A model generated the notes under the pieces. The model ran no database searches and was not told the origin of the DNA. It saw only the letters and a program-made list of their open reading frames with translations. This document shows positions 32,392 through 43,707 of a DNA stretch of 64,000 nt, in pieces. The DNA comes from Cryptomeria japonica. Lineage: Eukaryota > Streptophyta > Pinopsida > Cupressales > Cupressaceae. Location: contig NC_081410.1 in NCBI RefSeq assembly GCF_030272615.1, positions 190,855,619 to 190,919,618 on the forward strand, written 5' to 3'. Position numbers and translations under genes: made by a program. Within the stretch, counting starts at the first letter, position 1. Every line of letters begins with the position of its first letter.

Positions 32392-33492
32392 TCACAATAA
32401 AACAAAAATGTATTTCTTTCCTGAAGGTTCTAACTTAGTTCTCTTATCTTTTGGAACATGAATATACACTGGACATCCATAAATTCTGAGATGACTAATA
32501 TCTGGTTTAGAACCTAAGAAAGCTTCTTTGGGTGTCATATTATCTAGAATTTGATGTGGACTATCATTATAAACATAAACAATTGTCCTACAAGCTTCTG
32601 CCCAAAGAAATATTTGAAGACCTTGATCGTGGATCATGACCTTCACTGCCTCAACAATAGACATGTTCTTCCTTTCAACAATTCCATTTTGTTGAGGATT
32701 ATAAGAGACACAAAACTCTCTCTTAATCCTAGCTTCAATACATAAATTTTGAAACAAACTAGAAGTATATTCCCCCCCATTGTCAAATCTTATAACTTTG
32801 ATCCTCTTATCAAACAGATTTTCAACAAGGGCTTTAAATTCTTTAAATCTTGATAGCACTTCATCAAACACTTTAGATTTTAAAATAAATCTATGACTTG
32901 CGAGAGAAGTCGTCAATGAATCAAAATGAATCAGCTCTAGGACATCTTTAGCTCTACTTTCACTACTATAAAATGGATGTTTAATGTTCTTACCTAGAGC
33001 ACATCCTTTGCAGACATCCTCATGATCTTGATTCATTTTAGGAAGGCCAACTACCACCTTCTCCATGGAAGACAAGGTTCTGAAATTTAGATGAGAAAAT
33101 CTTTTGTGCCACAGCTCACTTGTACTTATAGAATCATGTGCAAAAACTTGAATAGGATGAGCTGAAAGTCTATAAAGGTTGTCATGGCGTACACCAATCT
33201 CACGAGAAGTTATAAAGCTTGTGTTCTTCTTCCATGCAAGGAATTTTCCATCAGCAAATGCAGCATTGTAACCTTTATCTTCCAATGCTAAAATGGAAAT
33301 TAGATTCCTCTTAATTCCAGGAACAAACAGTACATCACTCAAGTGAAGAGGAACACCTGAATCTAAAAGAAATGAAGTGGAACCAACAACCTTCACAGAA
33401 TAGGAAGCATCATCACCAATGATAACTTGTAAGTGAGAGTCTTTTCCTTTCAGATTAGAGATGTACTCACGATAACCTGTAATATGACATGA
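32392..33492 (-). pseudogene. copia C protease end and integrase
   Basis: 334 codons from 33396: protease C-terminal part (VPLHLSDVLFVPGIKRNLIS), GAG-pre-integrase (LWHKRFSHLNFRTLSSM, then CKGCALGKNIKHPF), and the integrase core with IHFD, IRFDNGGEYTSSLF and NGIVERKN, so all three D, D, E residues are present. The segment between the first two is short by roughly 30-40 residues and reads abnormally (SLASHRFILKSK), an internal deletion. The frame continues left past insertion G. Confidence 0.85.
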
Positions 33493-34171
33493 GGCTCTGA
33501 TGAAAATATTGTCATTGATGTCAAAGGAATTTGTCTGTTATCATATTGAAGATCGATGAATATATTGATGATGTTTGAACATATGAATTAGTATACTTTA
33601 CAATACCATATTGGATGATACTTTATAGTACACTAGCTCAGTCTGATTATATAGTGATTACAGTCCTAGTCTAATTACAGTGAATATTGACAATGTTGAT
33701 CATGGTGTATGCATGGCAACAAAAAAATGTAGGTAGTCCTTTATATATGTATATGTATACATATAGACAGGTCATATATATACAAATATAAGGTGACCAA
33801 GCGATATAGATGCAGACAGTACTTTATACATATAAAATATCTATACAACGATAAGCATTCTTGATTGACAGAGATTAACGCTTTGGCAGCAATGATAGTT
33901 TGTCTAATAGCAGTGATTAATAATTAATGTCAGACTAATTATTATCTATAAATTGTGATTCTATTAATAGAAAGAAGCAATTCATATTGACAAACAACAC
34001 TGGAAACTAAATTCAGTAGGCACAACAACCTAGAAAAGTTTGTGGAAAGAGCCACAAGTTATAATCAACAATTCATTATCAGAGATTATAGCAGCAAGTT
34101 AAGATAGTTATATTGATTGCCACATAACTTACCATAAACCAGTAATTATATTGGCAAATAGAGGCAATTAG

Positions 34172-34568
34172 TGTAAAAAATTCTAACCTGCACAGTATGG
34201 ATCTAGCAAGAAGAGAAGAGCAAAACTTGCAGAAGAAAAATCAGAAGAACAAATGAAAGCAATAAAACCATTTTCATTATTACAAATCTCTATGATTACA
34301 AATGATATATAGATCATTGGAGCAGAAATTATGCACAAGATGCATGAAATTTTTGGAGATCAACTGAAGTGGCAGAGAGAAAACTCCTTGGTTAGGATTA
34401 CATTCAAGCATGCAAACATACTTCTCCATAAGTTACGGAAGCAAACAAAATGTGTAAGCAAATAAGTATGTATTAATGCTTCTCTGTAAATCACATCTTA
34501 TAAAAGAGAGCATGTGTAATCTAAGCTTCGTGGATCATGGTAGGAACAAGAAGTTAATTGCGCTAACG
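34172..34568 (-). repeat. TRIM 3' LTR (397 bp)
   Basis: Same length as the other copy, with about a dozen substitutions by eye. The first base pair on the minus strand is CG in place of TG (34567-34568), a single transition. Confidence 0.9.
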
Positions 34569-35497
34569 CCCCCCCTTAAGCCTAACTAAGGAGAGATATG
34601 GGTCTTGGCAACAAAGCCTGATTAAGAACCCAATTACAAAGAAGAAAGGAGAAAACCCAACTAAGAGAAACTCCTGACCATTATTCGAACTATAGAAGAA
34701 AGTTGAAATTATCGATGAAGAAGAACTACAAATGAATCCACACTGCAACAGGATTGTACAGAATCATAGAAACCACTGCATGAGTACCTCTGAGATACTT
34801 TGAAAATGCAATTGTACTTATTCTATATTGCTCAAATGGATGAATAGACAGGTACACAGTCTCTGAATACAAAAACTGACCATCTAAAGACAGGTAGATA
34901 TGGAATCTGCAGAAATGGGCTTCAAACTGAAGAACTGCAAAGATGACCTCCGCTTGGGATGATACCATTGTTTATCCATTGCTCAATAATATCCCACTAG
35001 AAAGAAACTCTGGAAGCACTCGAGGATGCGACTCTGGAATGTCATGTAGTTAGGAACCCCGCTAGAAAGAATCTCTAGGAGCAAACAAAGTAGCAACATT
35101 GGAATCTCATGTAGATAGGAATTTAGAACAAAAGAATACTTTTGACTCTCAATTGGAGGAAGACTACATAGCAACATTAATCTTCTATTTTATTCAAGAA
35201 AATTATTAAAAGAAACCTATACTAAATGCATTAAGAAAAACTCCCATGCAAACTTTCTAAAAGTTCAATTTTTACAAAGCCCCAAATTTTCCAGATCTTT
35301 ATCATGTGGTGCTTTCAAAGCACGTACAATTTTTAAAGAATCAATATAGGAAAAAAAAAAAACAAGGAGCATGCAAAAATGAGGGGAAGAATATGCATGC
35401 ATTTAGAAATAGAGATCTACATCAGCTTCCATGATGATGGTAATCTTCATAAATGTGCCTGCAAATAATTGTTGTGCTCCTTCCTTCTAGCTCCAGG

Positions 35498-35508
35498 CTC
35501 TGATACCA
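35498..35508 (-). other. primer-binding site of the TRIM
   Basis: On the minus strand TGGTATCAGAG, the initiator-Met tRNA type common in plant copia elements, with no gap to the LTR. Confidence 0.85.
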
Positions 35509-35905
35509 TGTAAAATTTTCTAACCTGCACAGTATGGATCTAGCAAGAAGAGAAGAGCAAAACTTGCAGAAGAAAAATCAGAAGAACAAATGAAAGCAAT
35601 AAAACCATTTTCATTATTACAGATCTCTATGATTACAAATGATATATAGATCATTGGAGCAGAAATTATGCACAAGATGCATGAAATTTATGGAGATCAA
35701 CTGAAGTGGCAGAGAGAAAACTCCTTGGTTAGGATTACATTCAAGCATGCAAACATACTTCTCCATAAGTTACGGAAGCAAACAAAATGTGTAAGCAAAC
35801 AAGTATGTGTTCATGCTTCTCCGTAAATCACATCTTATAAAAGAGAGCATGTGTAATCTAAGCTCCGTGGATCACGGTAGGAACAAGAAGTTAACTGCGC
35901 TAACA
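35509..35905 (-). repeat. TRIM 5' LTR (397 bp)
   Basis: Starts TGTTAGCGCAG on the minus strand and ends ACA beside the primer-binding site. Confidence 0.9.
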
Positions 35906-37099
35906 ATTAGGCATTTCTAGATTTAAGACATCAAGCAATGAGATAATTTTGGGGGAGTTAAAAGAAAAGCTTTTAGGATGTAAGACTATATAAGGATTAA
36001 AATAGAATTTGTTTATTTGAAAGCAAATCCATTTGAAAAGTTTGCCTCCAATCTGAAAAAAAATACGAGATGGAGTAACTTCATAATGATCGCTCAATGA
36101 AAAGGTGTGATCTTCTAAATCCTAAGTGCCCTGTGATTACTTGTGATACGATATCATTCAGAATATGACTAAACAACATAGCATAAGCGTTGTGTTGAGG
36201 AATATCGACTTTGAAGGTAGTGCCATAATTTATCAATGTCTTAATGTATGTAAACAACAAACATTTTTAGAGAGGTACGATTAAGGAAAAGATGTGACTT
36301 ATTGAAGAGACATGATGGTTAATGAAATGAATCTATACAACAACATATTGGAAGGGTGAACATGGTGTGTTGTGTCTGAACATGAAACAAGAGTATTCAG
36401 TTCTCAGAAGACTAGCAGATTAGATTGTGATCTTAGTATAGAATAAAAGAAGATCCTTGAGAGAAGTGTGAGTGAAATAAAATACAAATAAAATAATCTG
36501 AAAGAGAGTAAGGAGTAGTATGATATATATATATATATATAGAAGAAAATTTAGGAGTGTGAGATAATAATGTACGTATGAAGTGTGTGAGAGAGTATAT
36601 ACTGATAAAATGGTAATTAGAAATTGTGTATATGTTCCATAGAGATAATCATTCACCATATTATAATAAAAGAAGATCTTATATATGAGAAATCTATTAA
36701 AAAGAAAAGTATGAAGAATCGGTGCAGATTTTAGAAGACACCAAAATCAGCTTTGACAGATTTCTTAATGTATTGCAGCAGATATATAAATTTATACATA
36801 TACAGATTTGAAGATAGAAGATTTAAAGGGGGAATTTATAGCAGATGTAAGAAAGAGTCTATAGCAGATTTGTGAACGAAAATTGAGACAACTACAATAA
36901 TATATCAGACTTGTTGAAAGAAATAATTGCAGATTTCATAAGGAATTTACAGCAGATTTGAATCATGGATTTATGAAGAAAGTGTGGCCAGGTTTATATG
37001 ACTAGTTAGTAATGTTCATCATAGCAGTTTGAAGAAATAAATTAAGTGTCCATCATCAGTTGAGATAGCAACATTATTAATGTGGAAAATCATTTTTAT

Positions 37100-37415
37100 A
37101 TGAAGTGGGTTGGTGCTCACTAATTCAGATTAGGAAGTTGGTGCTTCCAGTGGGTTAGTCCTCATAAATTTTGAAGTGGGAGTTGGTACTTCTAGTGGGT
37201 TGGTGCTCACAAAATCAGATTTGGGAGTTGGTGCTTCCAATGGGTTGGTGCTTCCAATGGGTTGGTGCTCATAAAATCATATTTGGGAGTTGGAGCTTCT
37301 AGTAGGTTGGTGCTCACAAAATCAGATTTGGGAGTTGGTACTTCTAGTGGATCGGTGCTCACAAACAATGTTAGGGGTTGGTGCCTCTAGTAGGTTGGTG
37401 CCTACAAATATTGTA
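37100..37415 (+). repeat. minisatellite in LTR G
   Basis: About five to six degenerate units near 60 bp, each with GTGGGTTGGTGCTCAC, AAATCAGATTTGGGAG and TTGGTGCTTC. They lie just before the R/U5 box, and sequence drift suggests amplification before the insertion decayed. Confidence 0.8.
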
Positions 37416-37633
37416 AAAGAATAAATATATAAAAGCAATGATTTACTATGGTTTTCTCTCATAGGGGTTTCCAAGTATATATCTTGTGTTCTACTTGTGT
37501 TCTTTTTTGTTAAATCTCATATGAATATTTCGATGCAATGAATATGTTTATGAGATAAATTATATACTTATGATTGAAGTTGAGAAAGTTTAAATTGGTA
37601 AAATATTGTTGTTATACTGATTCAACCCACCCA

Positions 37634-37649
37634 CCCCCCCCCCCCCCCC
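37634..37649 (+). repeat. poly-C tract at end of LTR G
   Basis: Sixteen C in a row, 24 bp before the LTR terminus. Same position as in LTR A. Confidence 0.85.
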
Positions 37650-37679
37650 TCCCAGTATAAATGTGTGCTATGCAGGCTC

Positions 37680-38049
37680 CACTATCAATAAGCCATGTAT
37701 CACAGTCAGTAGGAATGTTACTGGAGAGAGCAGAAATAAATAAGAACCCCTCAAAATTTTCACTAGATTCTCTATGAGGAGAAACATTTTCAACATTTGT
37801 GTAGTAGCTTGATGCTCGGGTCTTGAAGGACGTTCTCTAGAAAAGTGCCCAAACTTGTCACATCTAAAGAATTGTACACTAGAGAGATCCTTTCTTTTCT
37901 TAGATTCGAGAGCTGAATCGGAATTCCTATCTCTGTTTCTTTTGAAGTTTAATTTCCTTCATTTTCTTTTAGATGTATGGGCAGCAAGAACATGATGAGA
38001 TTTGCGTCCAAATCCTCTTTCCTCCAATCTACATTCCTCTTGAATGCAA
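37680..38049 (-). pseudogene. copia C gag end with zinc knuckle and start of protease
   Basis: Minus-strand order: KSHHVLAAHTSKRK near 37980, then FFRCDKFGHFSRERP, a knuckle in which two of four ligands are replaced (first Cys by Phe, last Cys by Arg), then DCDTWLIDSGA, the protease active site with the catalytic Asp intact, cut by LTR G at the next codon. A stop lies just after the basic stretch. Confidence 0.8.
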
Positions 38050-38054
38050 TCAGT

Positions 38055-39540
38055 TGTAGTACCCCTCCCTCGATCAGACTTTTTAGATACATGTTTTGAC
38101 TATAGTTGACTTTTTTAGTGGATATTAGTGGATACATTATATGGTGATATTTTACTAAGATATTATACTATGATGTGTTATACTTTGATTTGAGTTTCAG
38201 TGTATGTTGTTTACACGTTATTTCCCTTAATGATGGTTAAATGTTATTTATTGGATTACTGACCATGGACTAACACATTTATTTTATGTGTGAGATGAGT
38301 TATGTACATTTTATCATGCTTGTAAGTGTATGGGGTGCGAGGAGATGATTTCCTTCACTCACTTTGGTGAGATAGGGAACATCACGATTCTCCTTCACCA
38401 GTGTTTCTACTGTGTTTAACTATATATATGTTATCATGAATTGGTGATGCAGGATTTGCAGGTACAAGGTATTGACTTCACCTGGTCCCATAGGTCTGAG
38501 CATACTTAATTTATAGTGAAATGGTGTTTTGAACCTAAGAGGAGTTAGAGAGCCTTCGAAAATTTGTGTTTAAAATGAAATAGAAAAGTATTCTATTCTT
38601 TATTAGTTAAGGTGCTTGTTTTTAATTGATTGTATTCGCATTTAACTTGGAAACTGCAAGTCCTTGGTTAATGAATTAGATGTTTTAATGTGGTCATTTT
38701 CGTTGGTCAGTCATGTCACTTGACAGAGATTTGTCAGTTAGTTTAATATAGTGCAACCAAGAGTTTTTCCTATTGTCTTGAACTATGTGGTGTAACTTCA
38801 GTTTGGTACTTTGGTTTTGGAGTTCGTTGCAATATTTTTGTTTAGTGTTATAAGGGAAAGGGGCTTTTGAGTGGGGGTCAATCCCAAAGAGGTTAGCAGA
38901 ATAACCCCTCGGAAGTTGTATAAGTAAGTGATAACCTAATAATACATTAGGAGGTTGGGTAAATGAAACAATAAGTAAGATAATTATACATCGCTCATGG
39001 TTGAGTGCTAGTACAGACTCAGGATGCAGTGAAAAGGCCTAGAATGGCAAACCAACAACCTTGTCCTCACGAAAGGATTATTTGGGTCCACATGAGACTT
39101 GGATGGGGTTGGGGGTTTGGGAAAGGTTACCAAGATAACCCAAGATGGGATTCGGGACCTATGAAGGCCTGCCAAGATAACCATACCAGGCTATGTGATG
39201 ACACTCTTCCCTTAAGGTCACTAGTGTGTAGTCTTGTTGGTATCCCCTGAGTTTTGTTGTGGAGTCATGTTCTGCAAGTTTATGCTTCTTGTGAAACCAT
39301 GTTAATCAACTTAATTGGATTAAGTAGTACTAAGCAATGTTAGTTTAAACCATGTTAACGAAGTTGGGAAACCCTTTAGGTGTTAAGTTAAGTCTTTCAT
39401 TGTGTAATCTAAACGTTATGTTAACTCAATGTATCATTAAACTTATTAAAGTTCCAAATATATATATATATATATATTATTTATACTCTTTTCAAGTGTT
39501 TTATTTTAATCCCTTCGAGGTTTCCTTGTGGGGCATTACA
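38055..39540 (+). repeat. gypsy D 5' LTR (shortened, 1,486 bp)
   Basis: Collinear with the 3' LTR but lacking two blocks that correspond to about 46620-48235 and about 49045-49598. The middle block has a counterpart in the related solo LTR E, so this copy lost it by deletion. Confidence 0.88.
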
Positions 39541-39542
39541 TT

Positions 39543-39554
39543 TGGTATTAGAGC
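39543..39554 (+). other. primer-binding site of gypsy D
   Basis: TGGTATTAGAGC, one transition from TGGTATCAGAGC, two bases after the LTR end. Confidence 0.85.
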
Positions 39555-39689
39555 CCAAGTTTCAACACTGGGTACTCTGATTTTAAATTGAGCCCATTCA
39601 ACTAGACCTATTGCTAAGTCTTAGTGTTTGTGTTTCCCTTGTTAGTATCCTTGTTGTAGATCTAGACTTTTGCTCTTGTGTTGTTAGGA

Positions 39690-41068
39690 CTATGTTTGGG
39701 AAAGGTAAAGGTCATGGTCGCGGTCGTGATCATGGTAGAGGTATGGGTCATGGTCGTAGTGCAGGTAGTCAAAGTCCTTCACTGCAACCTACTCATGAGA
39801 GTGTTGAGCAGCTCTAGTTTGTGCACTAGAGTGAGCATAGGGAGGTTAGCTGACATAGTGAGTAGCACACTATATAGCAGGTTCCCAAAAGGGAGGAGCT
39901 GTGACAAATATTTCAAGAGGTATTAGCTCGACTTGGTCCTAGACCTAAGGTCGAGCAGCAGGATAATGCTCAGTTTGGAGAGTCTCACCTTCAGGATCAT
40001 GTGGAGAGAGAGAGAGAGAGAGAGAGAGAGGTCTCCCAAGAGGAGAGAGGTTCTAGTAGACCAAGAGATAGTCGCCATGGGTCATATGAGGGATTTGTTG
40101 AGATCTCGTCCTCCCATTTTTTATGGTTCAGGTACTGGATTCGAGGTTGAGACTTGGCTCATTGACTTGGATAGGTGTTTCTCCATGCATCTGTATGGTA
40201 GTAACACCAAGGTGAGGTACGCTATTATGCATCTCAGGGATTTCCCTTCTACTTGGTGGAGGTTGGAGGAGCAGAGGATCAGTGTGGACATTAGTACAAC
40301 GTCTTGGGAGATGTTCCTAGAGAGGTTCAAAGATCGATTTCTCTCAATATAGTGGAGACAGCGTTGCGTAGATGAGTTTCACGAGCTATGCCAATTGGGT
40401 ATGATTGTTGATCAGTATGAGCATAGATTCTATGAGCTCAAACAATATGTCGTGATTGGTAATGATGAGGCGATATTGGTATAAAATTTCATGAAAGGTC
40501 TTAATGATAGCATCAATGGGGGAATGCAAGTGTTTGAGCCTTCATCAGTTGAGTTAGTCATGGCGAACGCCAGGCTGGTAGAGAAGAATCTTGCACGAGC
40601 ACATGGTAGTCAGCTAGGGGTTAAGATTGGTAGTGCACCTTTCAATGGCTCTGGGACTTGGGGTAGTCAATCTCAAGTTGTTGCACCATATAGGGGTTTT
40701 TAGACACCCGCTAAGGGTGGTCAGTAGCAGCAACAACAGAAATTTTAGTCTAGGCCAAAATAGTTTCAGGGTCAGCGTGGAGGCAACCCTTAGTTTAGGA
40801 AGGACAGGAACTAACAGAGGGCTGGATAGAGTTTCCTAGGACAGTCCTCATAGAATTCTTCTCAGACCCCTAGTAGGGGAAGTTTTTAGCAGTCCAGTGG
40901 GCCGACTGGAGGTAGAGGACCTGACAGGGGAGCTTGTTTCTCCTGTGGTCAGTATGGCCATATAGTTGCACATTGTCCACATCATTCACAACAGATTGGT
41001 AGTCATAGGTCGACAGTGTCAGATCCTACAGTTGAGGATGTAGGTCAATCCCACAAAGTTTTCGCGGT
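39690..41068 (+). pseudogene. gypsy D gag (broken)
   Basis: It starts at ATG 39690 (MFGKGKGHGRGRDHGRG). The retrotransposon gag domain is at about 40080-40350 (PPIFYGSGTGFEVETWLIDL, LRDFPSTWWRL, WEMFLERFKDRFLS), then VDEFHELCQLGMIVDQYE. A glutamine-rich stretch at 40700-40850 carries many stops, nearly all TAG where Gln is expected. The CCHC knuckle CFSCGQYGHIVAHC near 40930-40975 is intact. A (GA)n repeat at 40004-40031 lies inside the frame. Confidence 0.85.
40004..40031 (+). repeat. GA microsatellite inside gypsy D gag
   Basis: Fourteen GA units code for alternating Arg-Glu in frame. Length changes here would shift the gag frame. Confidence 0.9.
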
Positions 41069-41070
41069 GG

Positions 41071-41540
41071 TTGATAACCGCAAGGCATAACACCGTGATC
41101 GAGACTACAGGTGTGTTGGGTGGTATATATATCTCAGTATTATTTGATTCAACTGAATCTGATTCCTTTATATCTTCCTCCATTGTGGAGCAGTGTGGGC
41201 TCGTGTCTTCTAGACAGATGGATAGGTGGCAAGTAGAGTTGGCTACAAGTTTTCATGTGGTCGTAGTTTCCTTCATTCCCAGATGTGAGTTGGACCTAGG
41301 ACCCTTTTTCTACCATAGTTGATCTTTGAGACATTCCTTTGGGTTCTTATGGAGTTGTGTTGAGGATGGATTGGTTAGCATCACACAGTGCTAATGTAGG
41401 CTGTCGTCAGAAGATAGTGGAGTGTTTAGATGACCATGGCAGGAAAGTTGAGATAGTTGGTATTCCTAGACCTATATCACTTTGTATGATCTCCGCTATG
41501 CAGCTTAGGCAGTGTATGCGTTAGGGGTGCCATATTTTTT
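41071..41540 (+). pseudogene. gypsy D protease (broken)
   Basis: ISVLFDSTESDSFISSSIVEQCGL matches the gypsy retropepsin active site, with DST where DSG/DTG-A is usual. The next part (GSYGVVLRMDWLASHSANVGC near 41340-41400) is the conserved GMDWL region, one frame on. A stop and a frameshift lie between the two. Confidence 0.85.
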
Positions 41541-41949
41541 CAATTTCTCTTGAGGACATGGATGAAGAGAGAAGTAGGGAGGTTTCTCTTGATAGTCACC
41601 CTCTTCTTTGGGAGTATGTCGATGTGTTTCCTATTGACATTCCCGGTATGCTTCTGAAGCGAGATATAGACTTTTGCATTGATTTAGTTCCTAAAGAAGA
41701 ATCTATTTCGAGGGCACCATATCGGATGACCACTCAGGAGTTGAGTGAGTTGAAGTTGCATATTGAGAAATTGTTGGCCAAGGGGTTCATTCATCCTAGT
41801 GTTTCTCCTTGGGGTGTGCCAATTATCTTTGTGAAGAAGAAGGATGGTTCTCTTCGTTTATGCATTGACTATCGACAGTTGAATAACATAACCATCAGGA
41901 ATCAATATCTATTGCCTCGTATAGATGGTCTTTTTTATCAAGTAAAGGG
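41541..41949 (+). pseudogene. gypsy D reverse transcriptase, N-terminal half (cut by LTR I)
   Basis: [70 protein letters not shown] and [11 protein letters not shown] are standard chromovirus RT motifs. The frame is open to the insertion point after VKG. The second half follows at 43708. Confidence 0.92.
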
Positions 41950-43702
41950 TGTTTGACACTATGGATCACTGAGAGGGGGGTAAATTAGTGATTTAAACAC
42001 TTTTTCTTCAACAGGGAGATATAGGTAATAAATAAATAAAATTGAGTGTTAATTGGTATCTCAAACAGTGCAAATAGGGTGTGTGAAAGGTCTTGCTAAA
42101 GCATTAACATAACACATGCACAATAATGCATCACACAACACCAGATATATACAAGGAAAACCCAATGTGGGAAAAACCTTGGTGAGAGTAGCTGTTGGAG
42201 ATCTTCTACTCTAATCCAGCCTCACAATGTAAAAGATCTTATTACAATTTTAGGGCACCAACCCCTGATCAATGTATAGGCTACAACCTAAAGGAGCTAC
42301 AACCCCTGCACTAAGCTCCAACTTAGTGCAAACAAAATGAAACTCAGTTATACAAATGAAATCACTATTGCAAATGAAGTTTTGCAACCTTACAATATTC
42401 TTCTTTGTCGGTTTCAACCTTTCTAATAACTTTGCTAATAGCTTTTCAACTTGGCTTTGCTAATAACTTTTCTAAGTCCCCTCTCACTATATCTTTTCTC
42501 TTCAACTCACACTTGATCACTCTTTATCAGGTACAACTTTTGTTGGTTTGTCACCTCTGTGTTCAATGCACACTCCATCGGTTTGTTCCTTAGACTGGTT
42601 TACCCTGCTTCTCCTTACCGGTACATTGTTCACTCATATACACTTCAAATGTTTATCTCTTTTGCTCTTAGACAACAATTTCACCCTTGCCTTCACTTTG
42701 CAACAACAACAATCACAGTGTCTCAAATCATCATATTTAAACTTGATCTTTCCCACCAAGAATCAATTCAAACTGAGGGCGGTTAGGGTTTTCCTTCACT
42801 CGACCAAATTTGCATCAGATCTGATCCAATTTGCCTTGGATCAATCACCTGTACTCGAGGAATGCATATGTACGCGTTTTCCATTATCCAATGCATAGTT
42901 GCTAAAGACAGCAATCCCGACCATGATTTTCGGCCTTGAAATCTGTCAATTTATTTATGACCCAGTTGTTTCCTTCTCGAGGTCCTCTTGGGTCTGATTT
43001 CTTTGCTTCGATCCAAGCGCCAACAACTCCCTGATCTTTCTTTGTCACTCTTTCTTCCTCAAGCCACATCAATCTGTTATCATCCTATGATTTGTGGTTG
43101 TTTCATTAATGTCGACTTTGTTGTTTCAACAACCATGTCGATGGAAACTTCACCGAGCTCTGCATGTTTGCCACCTCAACTCCACATGGCATCACATTGG
43201 TCATATACACAACTCATCGACACAAGGTCGGTTTACACTTTTACATTTACCAAACTCATACTGGCACAAGCCTTTATCGATGAGACCTTCTTCTCCTACT
43301 AATCGATAGTGCACACTACACTGGTAGCACATCTTCACCTCTGGTGGTTTGTGATCATTTTAACATTCTACCTCTTCATCATAAATAGGCAACCAACCTC
43401 CAAACCAGTTTAAGCTCTACTGGTTATCACTCAACATGCTAACACACACATGCATTTCTCCTCATACTGGTAAGGTGACTGATAGTCTCAATAACTACTT
43501 GTAAACCACCATACTAGTTGACAAGCCTTCATGTTAATCTTCCTTATGTCGGTTCAATCTTCTTCATACCAGTTTGACATAGCTCTACCAGTAGCATGTA
43601 ATATCGATTGACATCAATGACAACATAATGCCAACAATCTCCCCCTTTGGACATACTTCTACCGGTAGCCTGTAATACTGATTGACATCAATGATGCCAA
43701 TG
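41950..43702 (-). mobile_element. Insertion I: copia-type LTR with remnant of a second LTR
   Basis: On the + strand it starts TGTTTGACACTATGGATCAC and runs 1,686 bp to CCAACA at 43635. Then ATCTCCCCCTTTGGACAT (complement of a polypurine tract) and a 50 bp copy of the LTR start (TACCGGTAGCCTGTAATACTG, cut at 43702) follow. AAGGG flanks it at 41945-41949 and 43703-43707. It is thus an element whose interior and most of one LTR were deleted. The left end matches LTR H (55567). The R/U5 box is at about 42152-42172. Confidence 0.8.
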
Positions 43703-43707
43703 AAGGG

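Larger units (their letters stand above)
34172..35905 (-). mobile_element. TRIM-like non-autonomous LTR element, 1,734 bp
   Basis: Two 397 bp LTRs (34172-34568 and 35509-35905) flank a 940 bp interior. ATTAG is duplicated at 34167-34171 and 35906-35910. A primer-binding site lies at 35498-35508 directly beside the right LTR, and a G-rich tract (minus strand of 34569-34575) beside the left LTR. On the minus strand the LTR starts TGTTAGCGC and ends TTTTACA. No gag or pol motif was found in the interior; its short frames are unrelated to known proteins. This is the layout of a terminal-repeat retrotransposon in miniature, at the large end of the size range. Confidence 0.9.
33498..37674 (+). repeat. 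solo LTR G (copia-type) inserted in copia C protease
   Basis: It starts TGATGAAAATATTG with TCATTGATGTCAAAGG and ends GTGTGCTATGCA. GGCTC flanks it at 33493-33497 and 37675-37679. Removing it restores the frame of the copia C protease motif. Without the nested TRIM it is 2.4 kb. LTR-end features are on the + strand: tandem repeats at 37100-37415, a CCTATGAG-type R/U5 box, TGATTCAACC and a poly-C tract. No coding sequence or second LTR, so it is a solo LTR. Confidence 0.85.

Noticed and set aside
37100-37415. Possible CRISPR-like array of about 60 bp units
   Set aside because: Units are contiguous and degenerate, with no unique spacers. It is a minisatellite in an LTR of a plant genome.
39005-39250. 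Frame of 81 codons repeated at 48755-49000
   Set aside because: Both lie at the same place in the two LTRs of gypsy D. Conservation is due to the LTR pair, and no protein feature is visible.
42405-43309. Several plus-strand frames, up to 116 codons
   Set aside because: All lie inside insertion I, an LTR running on the other strand.
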